Source: Erodium maritimum
Lineage: Eukaryota > Streptophyta > Magnoliopsida > Geraniales > Geraniaceae
Direction: 5' to 3'
NCBI GenBank assembly: GCA_963921825.1
Contig: OY997596.1
Span: 129,001 to 193,000, forward strand
DNA length: 64,000 nucleotides
Each line of letters starts with the position of its first letter. The first letter of the stretch is position 1. This document shows, one piece after another, positions 46,026 through 58,141 of the stretch. Under the pieces are notes generated by a model, which did not search any database, was not told the DNA's origin, and saw only the letters and a list, made by a program, of their open reading frames with translations. A program made the translations under genes and the position numbers.

Positions 46026-46263
46026 ACCCTAAAGAGGCACTGACATAGATTTATGAAGCTGGGTGGCAGGTTGGGGTGGTGGAGTCAGATTGCCTTGAGT
46101 GGTGCAAGCTGTGAATGGTTCAGAGGTGGTGATATCCCTTTTTAGGCTGATGATTGTAGAATGTATGGCCAAGTTAAAAGTTTTATCGAGCTTTCGGTTA
46201 AGATATGTTAGAAGGATGACAAATAAGACTACTCGTCTGTTGGCTAAAAATACTTGTGATTGA
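46026..46263 (+). pseudogene. 3' end of the LINE ORF2 RNase H region, right of element A
   Basis: Continues the LINE interrupted at 7512. YEAGWQVGVVESDC is near 46052-46093. After a frame change, SFRLRYVRRMTNKTTRLLAKNTCD ends at a TGA at 46261-46263. That tail is the usual end of plant LINE RNase H domains. Internal stops match the decay of the left part. Confidence 0.8.
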
Positions 46264-46439
46264 TACACTTTTGATTGATATATTACTATTATTCTTATAG
46301 TATTATGTGATATACTGTCATCTGATTTGAGGAATTAATATAAGTTCATATTTTCGAAAAAGTATTAAAGTCTCCACGTTTAATAAAAATGAAGATAGAA
46401 TGTTATAAAATGGGAAAGAGTACATCACATTTTATATTA

Positions 46440-46879
46440 GGGATTTTTCATTGCACTATCCTAATTATGTGGATTTTTCCACCTCACTACCCTAACTATT
46501 TTTTGTGGCACCTCACTATCTTATAATGTCTTTTTTTTCACTTTCATACCTTAACTATTTTTTTGTGGCACCTCACTACTTTAGAATGCATTTTTTGTGG
46601 CACCTCACTATCCTAGAATGCATTTTTGTGACATTAAAAACTGATTTTTTTTATAAAAAAATTGAAAACTAATGGCATGCTTTTGAAAATTTGATTGTTA
46701 GTGAGAAGTATTATGGACTTTTAAAGTGTTTTCATCCAAAAATGGATGGCAAATTAACTGCGGATATAAAAAAAAAATACATCATAATATAATGAGGTGC
46801 TACAAAATATAGTTAGGGTGGTGAGATGAAAAAAACCACATAAATAGGATAGTGAGATAAAAATAAATATAATTTTCCA
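46440..46879. repeat. Foldback element (MITE-like), ends approximate
   Basis: The left part ('actatcctaattatgtgg', 'cactaccctaactatttt') is inverted at the right ('atagttagggtggtgaga', 'ccacataaataggatagtga'). Inner repeats of 'tgtggcacctcactat' recur three times (46495-46612). No target duplication could be fixed. Confidence 0.6.
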
Positions 46880-46924
46880 AAAGAACAATTTTTGTGAGAA
46901 AATAGACCGAATAAAACGGTACTC

Positions 46925-46931
46925 TATATAG
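46925..46931 (+). promoter_or_regulatory. Candidate TATA box upstream of the VAL-type gene
   Basis: TATATAG about 460 bp upstream of the chosen ATG. It would give a long 5' UTR, which may contain an intron (a GT follows 'ttcaccag' at 47239). Position alone supports it. Confidence 0.3.
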
Positions 46932-47388
46932 TGTGGGAAAAGAAAAGGGGATGATAGTTCCCCCAGTCCTGAACTATCATCGTGCATGCACTTTTGTCTC
47001 CCCACAGCTCTGTGCATGCACATCGCCCTTTTTCTCTCGAACACTAGATCGCCGATTACACTTCCCGGTCGCCGGAATCTGAAGCCTCTCACTCTTCTTT
47101 CTCCTTCACTTTCCATAATTTCCGATCGATTCTCGACTCTCACCTGCTCGTAAACTTAACCAGACGAATCCCGAACGATCCGTTTCCACCGGATGAGATG
47201 CTTCTACTTTGATTTTCAGATGCACAAATTTCACCAGGTCAGTTCCTCGATCTGGTTCTGTAACTTGAGCAATTTCTGGTTTCGGATCTCGGCGCGTTGG
47301 TCGAATCACGATGTTAGGATTGTTTGGGGATTTGTCTAGTGTTCCGATCGATGCGCTGCTGTGTGATTTCGCAGAGTCGTGCTTGAGA

Positions 47389-50300
47389 ATGGCGGCGAGC
47401 ACTTGCATGAATGTGCTCTGCGGTGGCGCGTCCACGACACCCGCCGAATGTCGAAGAGGATGGGTTTTACGATCCGGCGAATCAGCCGCTCTCTGTCGTA
47501 AATGCGGGTACTATTACAGCTCTTCTCTGTTCGTTTCAGTACGTAGTCACTTGAATTTGTACGGACAGTGTTGCTCATTTTCTGCGATTCAACATGGGTT
47601 TAATTTGATTTGACTCAATTTTGTTTCTCATAATATGGTGGATGCAATGGATAATTAATATGATAAAGAGATGGTGATGGTGCATTAAACATAAATGTTT
47701 TTGTTTAATTTGTTCATCTTACAATAATAATTACCCTGATATTATTGTTATTATTAATCAAACTAAATTTAGGTGTAACCAACTTGAGCATCAGTTGACC
47801 CCAATTCTAAATCTTGTAGCTCTCTCTCAACCATGTTCTAAGAATTGTGGCTGAAATAGCTCACTTATGACCTGTGTTTTAAATTTGTTTTTTTTTTGTT
47901 TTGTTTTCTAAGTTCTGCATACGAGCAATTGATTTTCTGCGAGGTGTACCATTCAAAGGAGACTGGTTGGAGGGAATGCACATCATGTGGAAAGGTGAGC
48001 CAGTAGCTTCACTTCGGTTTCGTTCCTTACCTTCATCCCCACCGTTTCAATCTTATCTAATGGTATAATGTTACACTGAAATTTGACAATGACAGCGACT
48101 CCACTGTGGATGCATTGTTTCGAGGTCTTTGCTTGCACTACTTGATAGTGGTGGTGTAAACTGTATAAACTGTGCTATGAACTCAGGGCTTCAACATGTA
48201 AGATTGATCTAACTTTATTTGCATTCGGCTATTTTGTATGTTATAAGTTGTAACGACACTACCAGGAAAAATTATGAATGAATGCATTTTAGCAATTTTT
48301 TCTTTGATAGGTGTTAGCATCATACCAATCTTAATATATTAAATATAACGATAAAGTTATATGAATTCATTCAGACAACTATGGCCTCCTTTTGTGCACA
48401 CCTTGCCAACTTCTTGCGGCGACCAATGTGTTTTGGATGGCCTTAAACCCTTTGCTGATTTTTCTTGGGTGTATGACTGCTTGTTCATATGTCTGTTTCT
48501 TTGTAATAGACTGCCAAAGGGAACATGAAGAAATTGGTGCATGTTAAAAAGAATATGGTTCATTTTATTGCTGCTAACACTCCTTACAGAGAATGTTATA
48601 CATTCTGTTATTTCTTGCAAACATTTTTCTGCTCACTCTAACGATTATGAAGTTCATGAGTCGTATAGTATATAGCTCAAGTATTTGCTTCATTCTCAGA
48701 AGGATGACACCACAGTCACCACTGGGTCATGTGGGAAAATGAAACTGGATGGCATTTTGCCGTCTAAAGGAGAAATTGGGAGCACAAAATTTTCAAATTT
48801 CAACAAGTCATGCAGTGGATCCTTTGAAGTTTCTGAAGAAAAAGTTGGTAAATTAAATATGGGTGCAGAAGATATCTATGGATCCTTGGCTGAGACAAGC
48901 TTGAGTATCACTCCGCGCACTCCAATTTCAAATGGCTTCTATGGTGCTGGTATTGATGAAAGGGAAAATAATAGGAGATCCTCTCCATTCCAACACGCAC
49001 CTAAGTCTCACCATCTATTGCCCAAGGCCCCAAAGCCAGCCCTTCCTGCTGGGTTGGTCGCAAATGCTAATATGCTTTCACAAATACGTGTTGCACGACC
49101 ACCAGCTCAAGGACGTGGAAGGAATCAGTTGCTTCCTCGTTATTGGCCCAGGATTACTGACCAAGAGCTACAACAAATATCTGCAGGGTATGCATCATTA
49201 TATCATGTTCTTGTTATTCCTCCTGGATTTAATGCTACTATCAAGCAAATAATTATTTTATATGCTAACATTTCAAATTCCTTGACTATGCTATGAAGTT
49301 CAAACTCCACCATCGAGCCATTGTTTGAAAAGGTTCTCAGTGCCAGTGATGCTGGTCGTATTGGTCGTTTGGTTCTTCCAAAAGCATGTGCTGAAGTAAG
49401 TTTGCTTTTGTACTTGTTCTATTCTTTCGAAGCTTATAACTGTTGATTCTATTTTTTTTTTTACCTTAGCACCTTTTACTGTATGTTAAAACATAACGTC
49501 CGTGCAGGCCTATTTTCCTCCTATTTCTCAACCAGAGGGCCTTCCTCTAAGGATTATGGACATAAACGGGAAAGAATGGGCCTTCCAGTTCAGATTTTGG
49601 CCAAATAATAACAGCAGGATGTATGTTTTGGAGGGTGTCACGTCTTGCATACAATCCATGCAGTTGCAAGCTGGAGATACTGGTATCTTTAAGTCACTAT
49701 TTTGCTTCAAATCGCGAACTTCATACTTAGTTGTTTTATACATAATGATACAAGAGGTCAACTAATGTCTATCCCGTCACTAATTTAAACCTTGCTTACT
49801 GTTAGGTATGGTCTTTATGTCACACTTAGATATGGTTTTGTTTTGTTTTTCTGCAGTAACATTTAGTCGAAAGGAACCTGAAGGGATACTTGTTATGGGG
49901 TTCAGGAAAGCATCAAATTCTGTTGCGATGCAGGTGAGAAACTGCAGTCTGTTTCATGTTAGCAGAGTTTATTACTAACAATTGATACATGTTACCAAAT
50001 AAACAGGACATCCAACCTTCTGTGACTCCTAATGGTCCTCATTCAAGTGAATCTTTAGTTTCGGGTGTTTCCAAGAACCTACCTGTAACAAGTAGTTACT
50101 CTCGTTTTCCCCAATCATTGAAAGGAGGCACGGATCCCAACCTTGATGCACTTTCCAAACAGATGAAACCGAATGGTCATGATATTGGCAGGCATAAAAC
50201 TGAAAACCACGAGGGCGGGTCATTGTCATCAGTGCTGGATCCAGAGAGGAAGAGAGCTCAAAATATTAGGTGCAAAAGTAAGAGGTTGCTCTTCGAGGGC

Positions 50301-52726
50301 CAGGATATTCTGGAGCTAAAACTGACATGGGAAGAGGCACAGGATTTGCTTCGCCCACCCCCGAATGTGAAGCCAACTATTTTCAAAATTGAGGACCATG
50401 AATTTGAAGAATATGAAGTAAGTAATTTTGATGAAGTTGTTACTGCCCTTTTGTGTTCTTTTCTTCATTCTCTTATGAGTCTAGCATATTTTCTTCATTC
50501 TCTTGTATTAGTGCAAGATCTGTTTCTGTGTCAAGGCATAGTAGTAATTGCTGTACTAACCAATGGTAAAAAAATACGATTGTATAATTCTTGTAGACAA
50601 ACTTTGTATATAAACTTTCATTTTTAAAATTGTTGTTCAATTATTTTATTTTTCTACAAATTAAATGCAGGAGCCTCCTATTTTTGGGAAGAGTAGTATC
50701 TTTGTAGTCGGCTCAACGGGGTAAGTAGTTCCATCCTCATGTATTTTCTTATGGTGAATTCAAGTTAAGTAAAGTTAGCACAGTACAGTTAACAATCTTG
50801 AACTCAAGTAAAAAATAAAATTTCCTTGTAACATCTATTCAAAACTGAGCATATATTAATATACACTTCTCCTTTCCATATAAGTTTCTATTTGACTATT
50901 TTCAAGAATTGAAATTTCAATTTTTAGTGTTTGACATTCCACCCTTAACATCCATGTGTTGCATGCACCACTGCTTAAACTGTTATAACATACTGCTGAT
51001 TGGATATTATTACTAATCAATGGTTTACTAAATACCTATAAAAGGTAACTGGACCCTTACTGTAGAACATCCTTCTTAGGGAAGCGGGACACTTAATTTA
51101 GGAAAGAGGGAGTCATATGTATTCTTACTCTCGTCAGCAAGTAGGTAATGATTGAGACGTTTTTTGTCAGCATTTCAATCACATACCAGATGCACGGCAA
51201 CAAATAAATGCTACTAATTTTTAAGAAATTGACTTTTCTAATGTCTTTATAATACACTGAAGTAGCTTTCCGTATGGGTAATTCAGACGTTATTTTGGGT
51301 TCTTTTTAAATCATTGAAATTTAGATGCTAATTTACAGTGGACAAGAGCAATGGACCCAGTGTGATAGTTGCATGAAATGGCGAAGGTTACCTATTGATG
51401 CTCTTCTTCCCTCCAAATGGACCTGTACAGACAATTCTTGGGATCAAAGCAGGTCAATAATAGCCTTCTTTCTTTTACAAGTTTTTCTTCATTGCATTTT
51501 TTTCTTTAAGCATACAACTTTCCAAGTGAAAATATGTAATCCTCATAAATTTTCCTGCCCAGATCTTCATGTTCCGCTCAAGATGAATTGGCTCCTGAAG
51601 AATTGGAAAATCTGTTCAGACTGAATAGGGGTATGATCGATAATGATATGGGCATACTTGTCCTTTATTTTCTCTTACATATCATTTCTACCTTCACTAT
51701 CCTATTAGCGAAACGTACTCTCTTCTAATCGATACCAATGTTTGTTTGTCCAACTGGTCAAACACTTGGATTTGAATCCATCGGTATCTCTGAAACCTTA
51801 TTTCTCTCCAACTTTGGCTGGTCCTCTTTGGGCTTCTCTCTCCAACTTTGGTTGGGCCTGTTAATTTGATGTCTCACCAACTCTTGTTGGGTCAAGTGAC
51901 AAAAATGAACCTCCCTTTCTATACACAGGGGGTAATCTTGAGTCCAAATCCTGATACATTTAAATAAGGGTCGTATGCAAAAAACTACATTATGTATTGT
52001 CCACACTTTTAAACTACACTATCTTTTGACCACGGTCGTTTACTTACAACATTTGAAATATACCGATAAATTTTTGGAATATTCCGTTACATTTGGGGAC
52101 GTGGACTATACATAATATAGTTTTTAGCAATTAACCCTTTAAAAAACTGCTGATAAAATAAATATTCCGATAGATTCATCGCTTTTCCATGACATAATTG
52201 TATAATAGATTACTTGTATACATTTTGGTATTCTTCCAAACATTCATATAGTTGATGTCATATTGCTCTTTCAGAGTTCAAAAAACAGAGAGTAACTGTG
52301 AGCAACAAGTCAACACCAGAGCATGAATCATCTGGCTTGGATGCTTTGGCCAATGCTGCAATCCTTAGAGACAACGTGGTTGCCACCACCACAAAGCATC
52401 CCAGGCACCGCCCTGGCTGCTCGTGTATCGTCTGCATCCAACCTCCTAGTGGGAAAGGAAAGCACAAACCCTCGTGCGCTTGCAATGTGTGCACGACTGT
52501 CAAACGACGCTTCAAAACCCTCATGATCCGCAAACAGAAGCGCCAATTAGAGTGCCAAGCAGAGAGACTCTCACTGAGGAATCAGCGTGCCAAGGATGAA
52601 GCCAGAGTTGGCAACAGCTCAGGACATGTATCTGAATCGCCACAGCTTGATTTCCTGAATATTGTACCAAAGAGGGTATCTGAAACTGGCAAGGGACAGA
52701 TAGATCTGAATGCTCGGCCGGACTGA
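47389..52726 (+). CDS. VAL: VAL/HSI2-type B3-domain transcriptional repressor
   Basis: Twelve coding exons inferred from GT/AG sites with frame kept: 47389-47507, 47913-47994, 48096-48197, 48700-49187, 49299-49395, 49508-49682, 49857-49933, 50007-50417, 50671-50720, 51339-51452, 51563-51630, 52275-52726 (744 residues). Domains: an N-terminal Cys-rich PHD-like region (CMNVLCG... CRKCG... [15 protein letters not shown]); B3 ([43 protein letters not shown]); a CW zinc finger ([21 protein letters not shown]); a Cys-rich basic region ([25 protein letters not shown]); and an EAR motif (IDLNARPD) at the very end. In Arabidopsis this family binds RY elements by B3 and represses seed-maturation genes with Polycomb. 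An in-frame TGA follows the EAR motif and cuts off a tail that still reads as coding (52727-52921). An in-frame ATG at 47311 could add 26 residues; I chose 47389 because it is adjacent to the conserved CMN start. Confidence 0.9.
51968..52137. mobile_element. 170-bp MITE in the last intron of the VAL-type gene
   Basis: Left end GGGTCGTATGCAAAAAACTA pairs with the inverse of the right end GGGTTAATTGCTAAAAACTA. The flanks TTTAAATAA (51959-51967) and TTTAAAAAA (52138-52146) match at 8 of 9 bases, as expected for a MULE-type 9-bp duplication. Confidence 0.6.
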
Positions 52727-52921
52727 GAAGAAGAGCTGGAACGTATGAGCATGATGGGTCTTCTTCAAGTAGCTGGTTTACCGTTGGAGACCTATCTGAA
52801 GCATAACGGTCTGACGAGTTTGGCTTCACAACAAGGGGATGGAGAAGAGAGCCAAGACCAGCCTGTAGACGAGGGTTGTGAGGAGGTGGAAGTGTGGAGT
52901 GGAGCCGAGGTGTGTCCTTAA
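52727..52921 (+). pseudogene. C-terminal tail of the VAL-type protein, beyond an in-frame stop
   Basis: In the same frame after the TGA at 52724-52726, 64 further sense codons run to a TAA at 52919-52921 (EEELERMSMMGLLQVAGLPLE...). Acidic residues followed by a Met/Leu-rich helix after the EAR motif recall the C-terminus of other VAL proteins. This tail was probably translated until recently. The TGA could come from a CGA by a single transition. Confidence 0.6.
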
Positions 52922-53533
52922 AAAACAGAGAAAAATAGTAACGTTTCTGTGTAACTATTTATCATGTTCTCATGTTATTTATAGTAATATATGGAAACTA
53001 TCAGTTTTGTCTATATGCTCAGTCGCTCAGATCATGTTTTTCCGTTGAGATTTACCGTCGATCACAAGAAGTGACAGATGTTTAGAGCATTTTGCACTGG
53101 GAGGGCAAAGCTCGGGTTAAAGAGTTTGACGGTTTGGTTTAACCGAACAAATAGCTGAGTGTTTGGCGATTACTTAGAGCCCAATGATTTGAATTCGGCG
53201 GCTAAGCCTTAACCAAGCGAAATCGCCGGATGCTCGGCTATAATGAGACTTTAAGGAGAACGGAAAACAAATTTTGGATGAAATTATTAAATTTACCTAT
53301 TATTGACTTGAATTCAATTAGAACGATTTATAACCTAAGAAATTAAACAATTCAAATTGAATTAACTCGTTCAAAGAGGAAGGGAATTGAATTGGGACGA
53401 GATAGTGTAATTTTGTAGGTAAAATTGCAAAATTTTGCAATAAATGCTCTTTGCAAATACCATATGTGTCCTCTTTCGTTAATCGAGAGCAATCTTAGCC
53501 CTAGCCGTCCATTTTCTTTGTGACTATGCCATT
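52922..53533. other. Intergenic, 3' flank of the VAL-type gene
   Basis: AT-rich with no supported gene. The transcript 3' end is expected in the first 100-150 bp ('gtttctgtgtaactatttat' region). Confidence 0.4.
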
Positions 53534-53974
53534 ATGGTGCTTTCTAGTTCTGCTTTTGTCACCGACAACCTTGAAGATGTCGTTATTGTACTCCATGTCG
53601 GCCCTGTCATGTCGCTCCTTCTGCAGACATTTCCCTCAAAGACCACGTCTTCATCTGTGGAACCTATGATCCTAGAACCCGGGCGTAGGAGGAAGCCGAA
53701 GCAAACCCTAGTCGGGTCTCCTTCAGCGTCTCCTTCTACTCCGGCGAGTCCACCACATTCTCTCTCCACTGCACTGGTACCCTTCACCATGGGTACCTCT
53801 ACTCCATCCACTACCGGCAAACCACGTCGAGGACATCCGGTACGGTCGAAGGGCGTTGCTTCATCTTCAAGCAACCTTTCGTTGGGTCTCGCTCCGCCGC
53901 CTCCGCCCATTGTCTCTGCTCCATCTCCTTCCTGTGTTCCTACTACTCAGGTTGATCCGACCCGTCTTCTTTAA
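53534..53974 (+). other. Ser/Pro-rich open frame, possible start of the LINE ORF1 remnant
   Basis: A 146-residue frame of low complexity, rich in Ser, Pro and Thr (SPSASPSTPASPPHS, LAPPPPP) with basic patches (GRRRKPK). No domain is recognised. It lies directly before the LINE ORF1-type sequence on the same strand and may be its leader or N-terminus. A chance frame is equally possible. Confidence 0.25.
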
Positions 53975-53979
53975 AGGGA

Positions 53980-55060
53980 CCCGGCGCGTGAGAAGGCGCC
54001 GATGGAGGATCTCCACGTACGGCGGTGGAGGTATTGGGCTTGGGTCGTTGTCTTTCCAATAAGGATAAGATCCCGCTTATCCTCTCTCTCCTTACTATTC
54101 CGGCCGGTATGTCCCGTGGTCGGAAGGTGGCCCTGTTGTTGGATGAGCCCCCTTCGCCCTCCACTGTGGCTTTACCGGAGTTGCAGGCATCCATGGCGGC
54201 ACTCTAGGATGAGCTCTCCTCCTGCTCCCTCGATGATGACGAGGAGGTTGAGGTCGTGGTCCCTTAATCCCCGGCCAATGTCACAGTCTTCGCCCGTCAA
54301 CAGTAAGGACTGATGGGAAAGCTATGGACGTCAAAGCCTCCCCAGAAGGACATTCTCCTCCGTATCATCACCACCGCGTGGGGGAAGGCTACAGAAGGCT
54401 TGATCGTCAAAGATCTTGGCCCAGGAGTCTTAGGCTTCTATTTCCGGACGGCGGAGGCACGATCTTGGGTCCGGGGTAATGTGAACTGGTGTTTCGACAA
54501 GCGCCCCCTTTTGCTCGGAGAGCTGAACCCCTGTGTCCGTGAACTTCCCGCGTTGGACCGCTTGCAGCTATGGGTCCACGCTCGGGGTCTGTCGCCCCTG
54601 GTTCGGACAAAGGCAACGAAGGAGACGATCGGGGGCGCCTTAAGGGCGTGTGTGGAGGTACCCTGCGATCAGTGGGTATGTGCTGGGGTGGAACTGTGAG
54701 GGTGCGTTTTTGACACCTTGTTGAACGTCCTCTCAAACGGGACTGGTATTGAGGTTCAAGGACTTCCCGGATCCCGTGAAGGTCGACCTCACCTATACGA
54801 AGCCTCGGGTTAGCACCCAACCCAAGAAGGTGGGTCCCGACTAGAAAAATTTGGTGATCGGCCAGCTCTCTGGTGGCACGGTCAATGAAGTTTCATCACT
54901 CATTCGGCTTGGGCACATAGATAGGGAATGAGCCGCTACTAGAGGGGTGAAGAGGACTATTGCTGATGCACCCTAGGATGATCAGGCGAGGGCTGAGAAA
55001 CAGCCTCGCCAAGAGGAATGTTAGCTTCCTCAAGCTTCAGGGACTGGCTCTGGTGGGGGT
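53980..55060 (+). pseudogene. LINE ORF1 remnant (DUF4283-type nucleic-acid binding protein)
   Basis: The readable stretch 54313-54699 contains WGKATEGLIVKDLGPGVLGFYF, RGNVNWCFDKRPLLLGEL and LDRLQLWVHARGLSP. This is the DUF4283 pattern typical of plant LINE ORF1 (W...F...L.L..W in the last part). Upstream pieces (LALPELQASMAAL, then EEVEVVVP) fit the ORF1 N-terminus, with stops at 54207 and 54267. Downstream of 54699 it decays in other frames. No RT follows, so the copy is truncated. Confidence 0.65.
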
Positions 55061-56264
55061 CCCTGATTAAAGTCTTGCCTCCTACTACTGATGTAGTTCA
55101 TGCTTTGTGACTTAGAGCAGGACTTCCAGTACCATCTTCTTATCCCCCATCTTTCCTTTCCGGCAATGTGGTGTTTCAATACCGTTTATGACGGTTCTAG
55201 TACTTTAAAAAACTGCGAACATTTCGTTATGTGTCTGTATTTTTCCAGTGGTCAGGGAGTATGTTCTTTTACGTACACTTATGTAGTTGAATTCTAAATT
55301 TATACATATGGGTTACATATTGCAAAACACACATAATGTAAAAGGAAAAACTGACATTTCTTAAAAATAATTGAAGTCACGCGACTGTCACATGACTAAT
55401 TTCCGTTAATTAAGATAACGAATTTGTAGACGAAAATAGATGTGGGATAGTATTTGCAAGCAAAAAATAAATAAATAGTCCACCGATGGTATTTGCAAAA
55501 CACACGTAGTTTACCTCTAAGTTTTTACAATTATCCCTTGTTATTACCATCATCATTTGTCATATTGCTAGACTGCAAAGAACTCTGTTCTGGGTTTGGA
55601 TTGTAACCCATTTACTGTTTTTATGACTATTGTTTGTGTTTTCCATTGGTTTTGTCGTATTTGTGTTTGTCTGTTGGCGTTGCTTTTCAACATGTTGGGC
55701 TTAAACGCATGACGGACACAATGCTTGGAAGTTGATTGTTTTAGGAGTTGTGAATATGTAATTCTAGAGTTTTATGGTACTAGATGTGAGAGTAAACAAG
55801 ACCAATTTGTTGTGTTTGTTCCATAATTAGGTTTCATATCTTGATGTGTCACATTCACACAGCTGCTTCCATATTTTCTATTTGTTACAATTTAGTAGAG
55901 TTTTTGCATCTTGTTTGTTTGAGGTATTCTGCATGACATATAGCTGATTGAGTCTAAACATTCTGTAGTGTGTAGAAGAGAAAAGGGTCATTAATATTGC
56001 ATACGATCCTCCATGAACTTCTATCTGGAGCCATATTCGACCACATGCTTTAAATTCCACCCCCACCTGCCCAGCCGAAGAAGCGCCATCTCTTGGCTCT
56101 TCCTCACAACTTCCAAAGGACATTCACATGCCTTTGTTTGTTTCTCGTGATAAAAGATAGAGCTCCTCCTCTTTCCACTCAGACTTGAATCTCCACCAAC
56201 TACTTGTTCACCATTATCCACAGACTATATCTACCACAGTCACAAGCTCCAGTCCACCACAGCC
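55061..56264. other. Intergenic, upstream region of the Ole e 1-type gene
   Basis: AT-rich. No gene is supported; the minus-strand frames at 55878-56221 overlap the promoter region and lack recognisable features. A short 'tgcaaaacacac' phrase occurs twice (55320 and 55495), probably from a decayed small element. Confidence 0.4.
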
Positions 56265-57502
56265 ATGGTGACTCCACTTCTTCTTCTCCTTCTCCTTTCA
56301 CGTCGCTTCACCGCGTCGCTGTCCTCTCAGCCTCCACACAGACCCGATTCCCATGTTGCTGTGATGGGTGTTGTTTACTGTGACATCTGCTGCAACAACA
56401 CCTTCTCCCAACACAGTTACTTCATCCCAGGTAAAAACAAAACCACCCTCCTTATGATACACGGATCATTTCATCTCGCTACCCTTAAACATTTCGATTT
56501 TCGAATCAAGTTATTCTTTTCCGTCTAATTTTTAGTATGAATGACGGGTAAGGATTTGAAAATATTGGACGGAAAATAATAACTTGTAAGTTTTGAAATG
56601 TTGGGGTCAATGTAGCAAGGAAAAAATATGCAGGTTTGGACAGTGATTTGAAAATCGAAATATTTTAAGGGAGCGAGCTGAAATTATCCTTATGATATAC
56701 ATTTAGAGCATCTGTAATGCAGGACGAATCGCCAAAAATAGTGGGGTTTTGAAAGTTTTTTGGTAGTTGTGGTCTTTTCTTGAAGGGTTAATTACCTTTT
56801 GTACCTCTTTTAAATTAGTAACACACATTTAGTACCCTTATGAATTGATCACACATCATTTAATACCCCTTATGTATTGGTAACAGGACAATTACATGCC
56901 TTATGAATTGGTCACATGTCATCAAAATGACGTAGACTTGACCAAAATTTTATCCAGTGTGTTACCAATACATAAGGGGTACTAAAAGTAATTAACCCTT
57001 TCTTGAGCTTGTTTCCCGGCGAAATCGCCTGAGAAAGGTGGTTTGTGGCCACTTACCTTGCGCCATGTGGCAATCCGTCCTGCAAATTGTAATGTGGATG
57101 CATTGGAGATGCTCTTATGTTGAGAATTGGTGATGATCAAGTTTATTTTCATGGAACTGATGAACAGGTGCAAAAGTCAATATAGACTGCAAATTCAACG
57201 CGCTTTCGCCCGAAACAGCAGAACATATATCGTTCTCAGTGAATAGGACTACGAACAAGTCGGGAGTTTACAGGTTGGAGATACCATCTATCGAGGGGAT
57301 CGAGTGTGGACAAGATTCAGAATTGGCGTCTTCTTGTCAGGCAAGCTTGATAAAAACTCCGGCTAATTCTCTATGCAATGTACCTGGTTACAGTACCACT
57401 TCAGATGTGATGACAATCAAATCCAAAGAGGCCAATCTCTGCTTCTATAGCTTCAGTCCACTCAATTTCAAGCCTAGGGAGAGAGATTCTACCTTTTGCT
57501 GA
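56265..57502 (+). CDS. Pollen Ole e 1 / extensin-like secreted protein
   Basis: Two exons, 56265-56430 and 57168-57502, join at CCCAG|GTAAAA and AACAG|GTGCA with frame kept, giving 166 residues. Residues 1 to about 20 form a signal peptide (TPLLLLLLLSRRFTASL). The mature start VMGVVYCDICCNNTFSQHSYFIPGAKVNIDC matches the Ole e 1 pattern (G-x-VYCD-x-C...GA-x-V-x-[VI]-x-C), and later Cys (IECGQ, SSCQA, SLCNV, LCFY) complete the conserved set. Family members are small secreted, disulfide-bonded proteins of cell wall and pollen tube; the exact role of most is unknown. The 737-bp intron contains a small MITE. Tissue expression cannot be judged from sequence. Confidence 0.82.
56785..56998. mobile_element. 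214-bp MULE-type MITE in the intron of the Ole e 1-type gene
   Basis: Inverted ends GGGTTAATTACTTTT(A)GTACC-like: the left begins GGGTTAATTACCTTTTGTAC, and the inverse of the right begins GGGTTAATTACTTTTAGTAC. The flanks TTTCTTGAA (56776-56784) and TTTCTTGAG (56999-57007) form a 9-bp duplication with one mismatch. 'aatacataaggggtacta' phrases recur inverted inside. Confidence 0.78.
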
Positions 57503-58138
57503 GCTTAAACCATACTTGTCAACTTTTGAGCTCATATATGTAAATTTTGAGGGATTTTTGGTTATTCAGTTCAGCGAGGTTCTTGTAATATTATGATGCA
57601 TAAATGTGCTGCACACGATCACTGAAAAATAGCATCAACAACCAATTCTCAGTCCTGAGATGTTCACATAAACATTATTCACATTCACTCCCATGGCATA
57701 CATTCTAACCCGAACCACTGAACCCGAAAGCGACAAGATAGGAAGCAAAACATAAGATCTTCTGCTGCAACCCAGGGCGAATTGGGTTGAATTTACTGTA
57801 CGAATCAACAGAGTTTTTTTTCTGTGTGTGTGTGTTTTTTGACTAATCGTCTACTTTGGGGTGAAGGATTTGTCCACCTCGGAACCACTTGACGCCCGAC
57901 AAATAGCTATTTATCCGGGTTCACCCGACTGATCATCGACCGAAATAAGTGCTTCAGTGGGATATCCCATTGCAGGGGAAGGTTATCTATGAGGAAACTC
58001 ATAGGTAAAAGATAAAATCAAACCAAAATTTTAAATCTACGATAATGATTTGACTCGTTCCATTGCTTGATCTTCTAGTGAAAATTAAGGATCGTTAAAG
58101 TTATTACCCGAGTTTCCTATCACTCGTACAATAGTGTG
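57503..58138. other. Intergenic, 3' flank of the Ole e 1-type gene
   Basis: Nothing recognised beyond the probable 3' UTR in the first 150 bp. A short GT microsatellite lies near 57823. Confidence 0.4.
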
Positions 58139-58141
58139 TTA

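Noticed and set aside
46754..47578. Minus-strand frames over the 5' part of the VAL-type gene
   Set aside because: Antisense to a well-supported exon and its 5' UTR; no recognisable product.
52258..52829. Minus-strand frames over the last VAL exon
   Set aside because: Shadows of the conserved sense frame.
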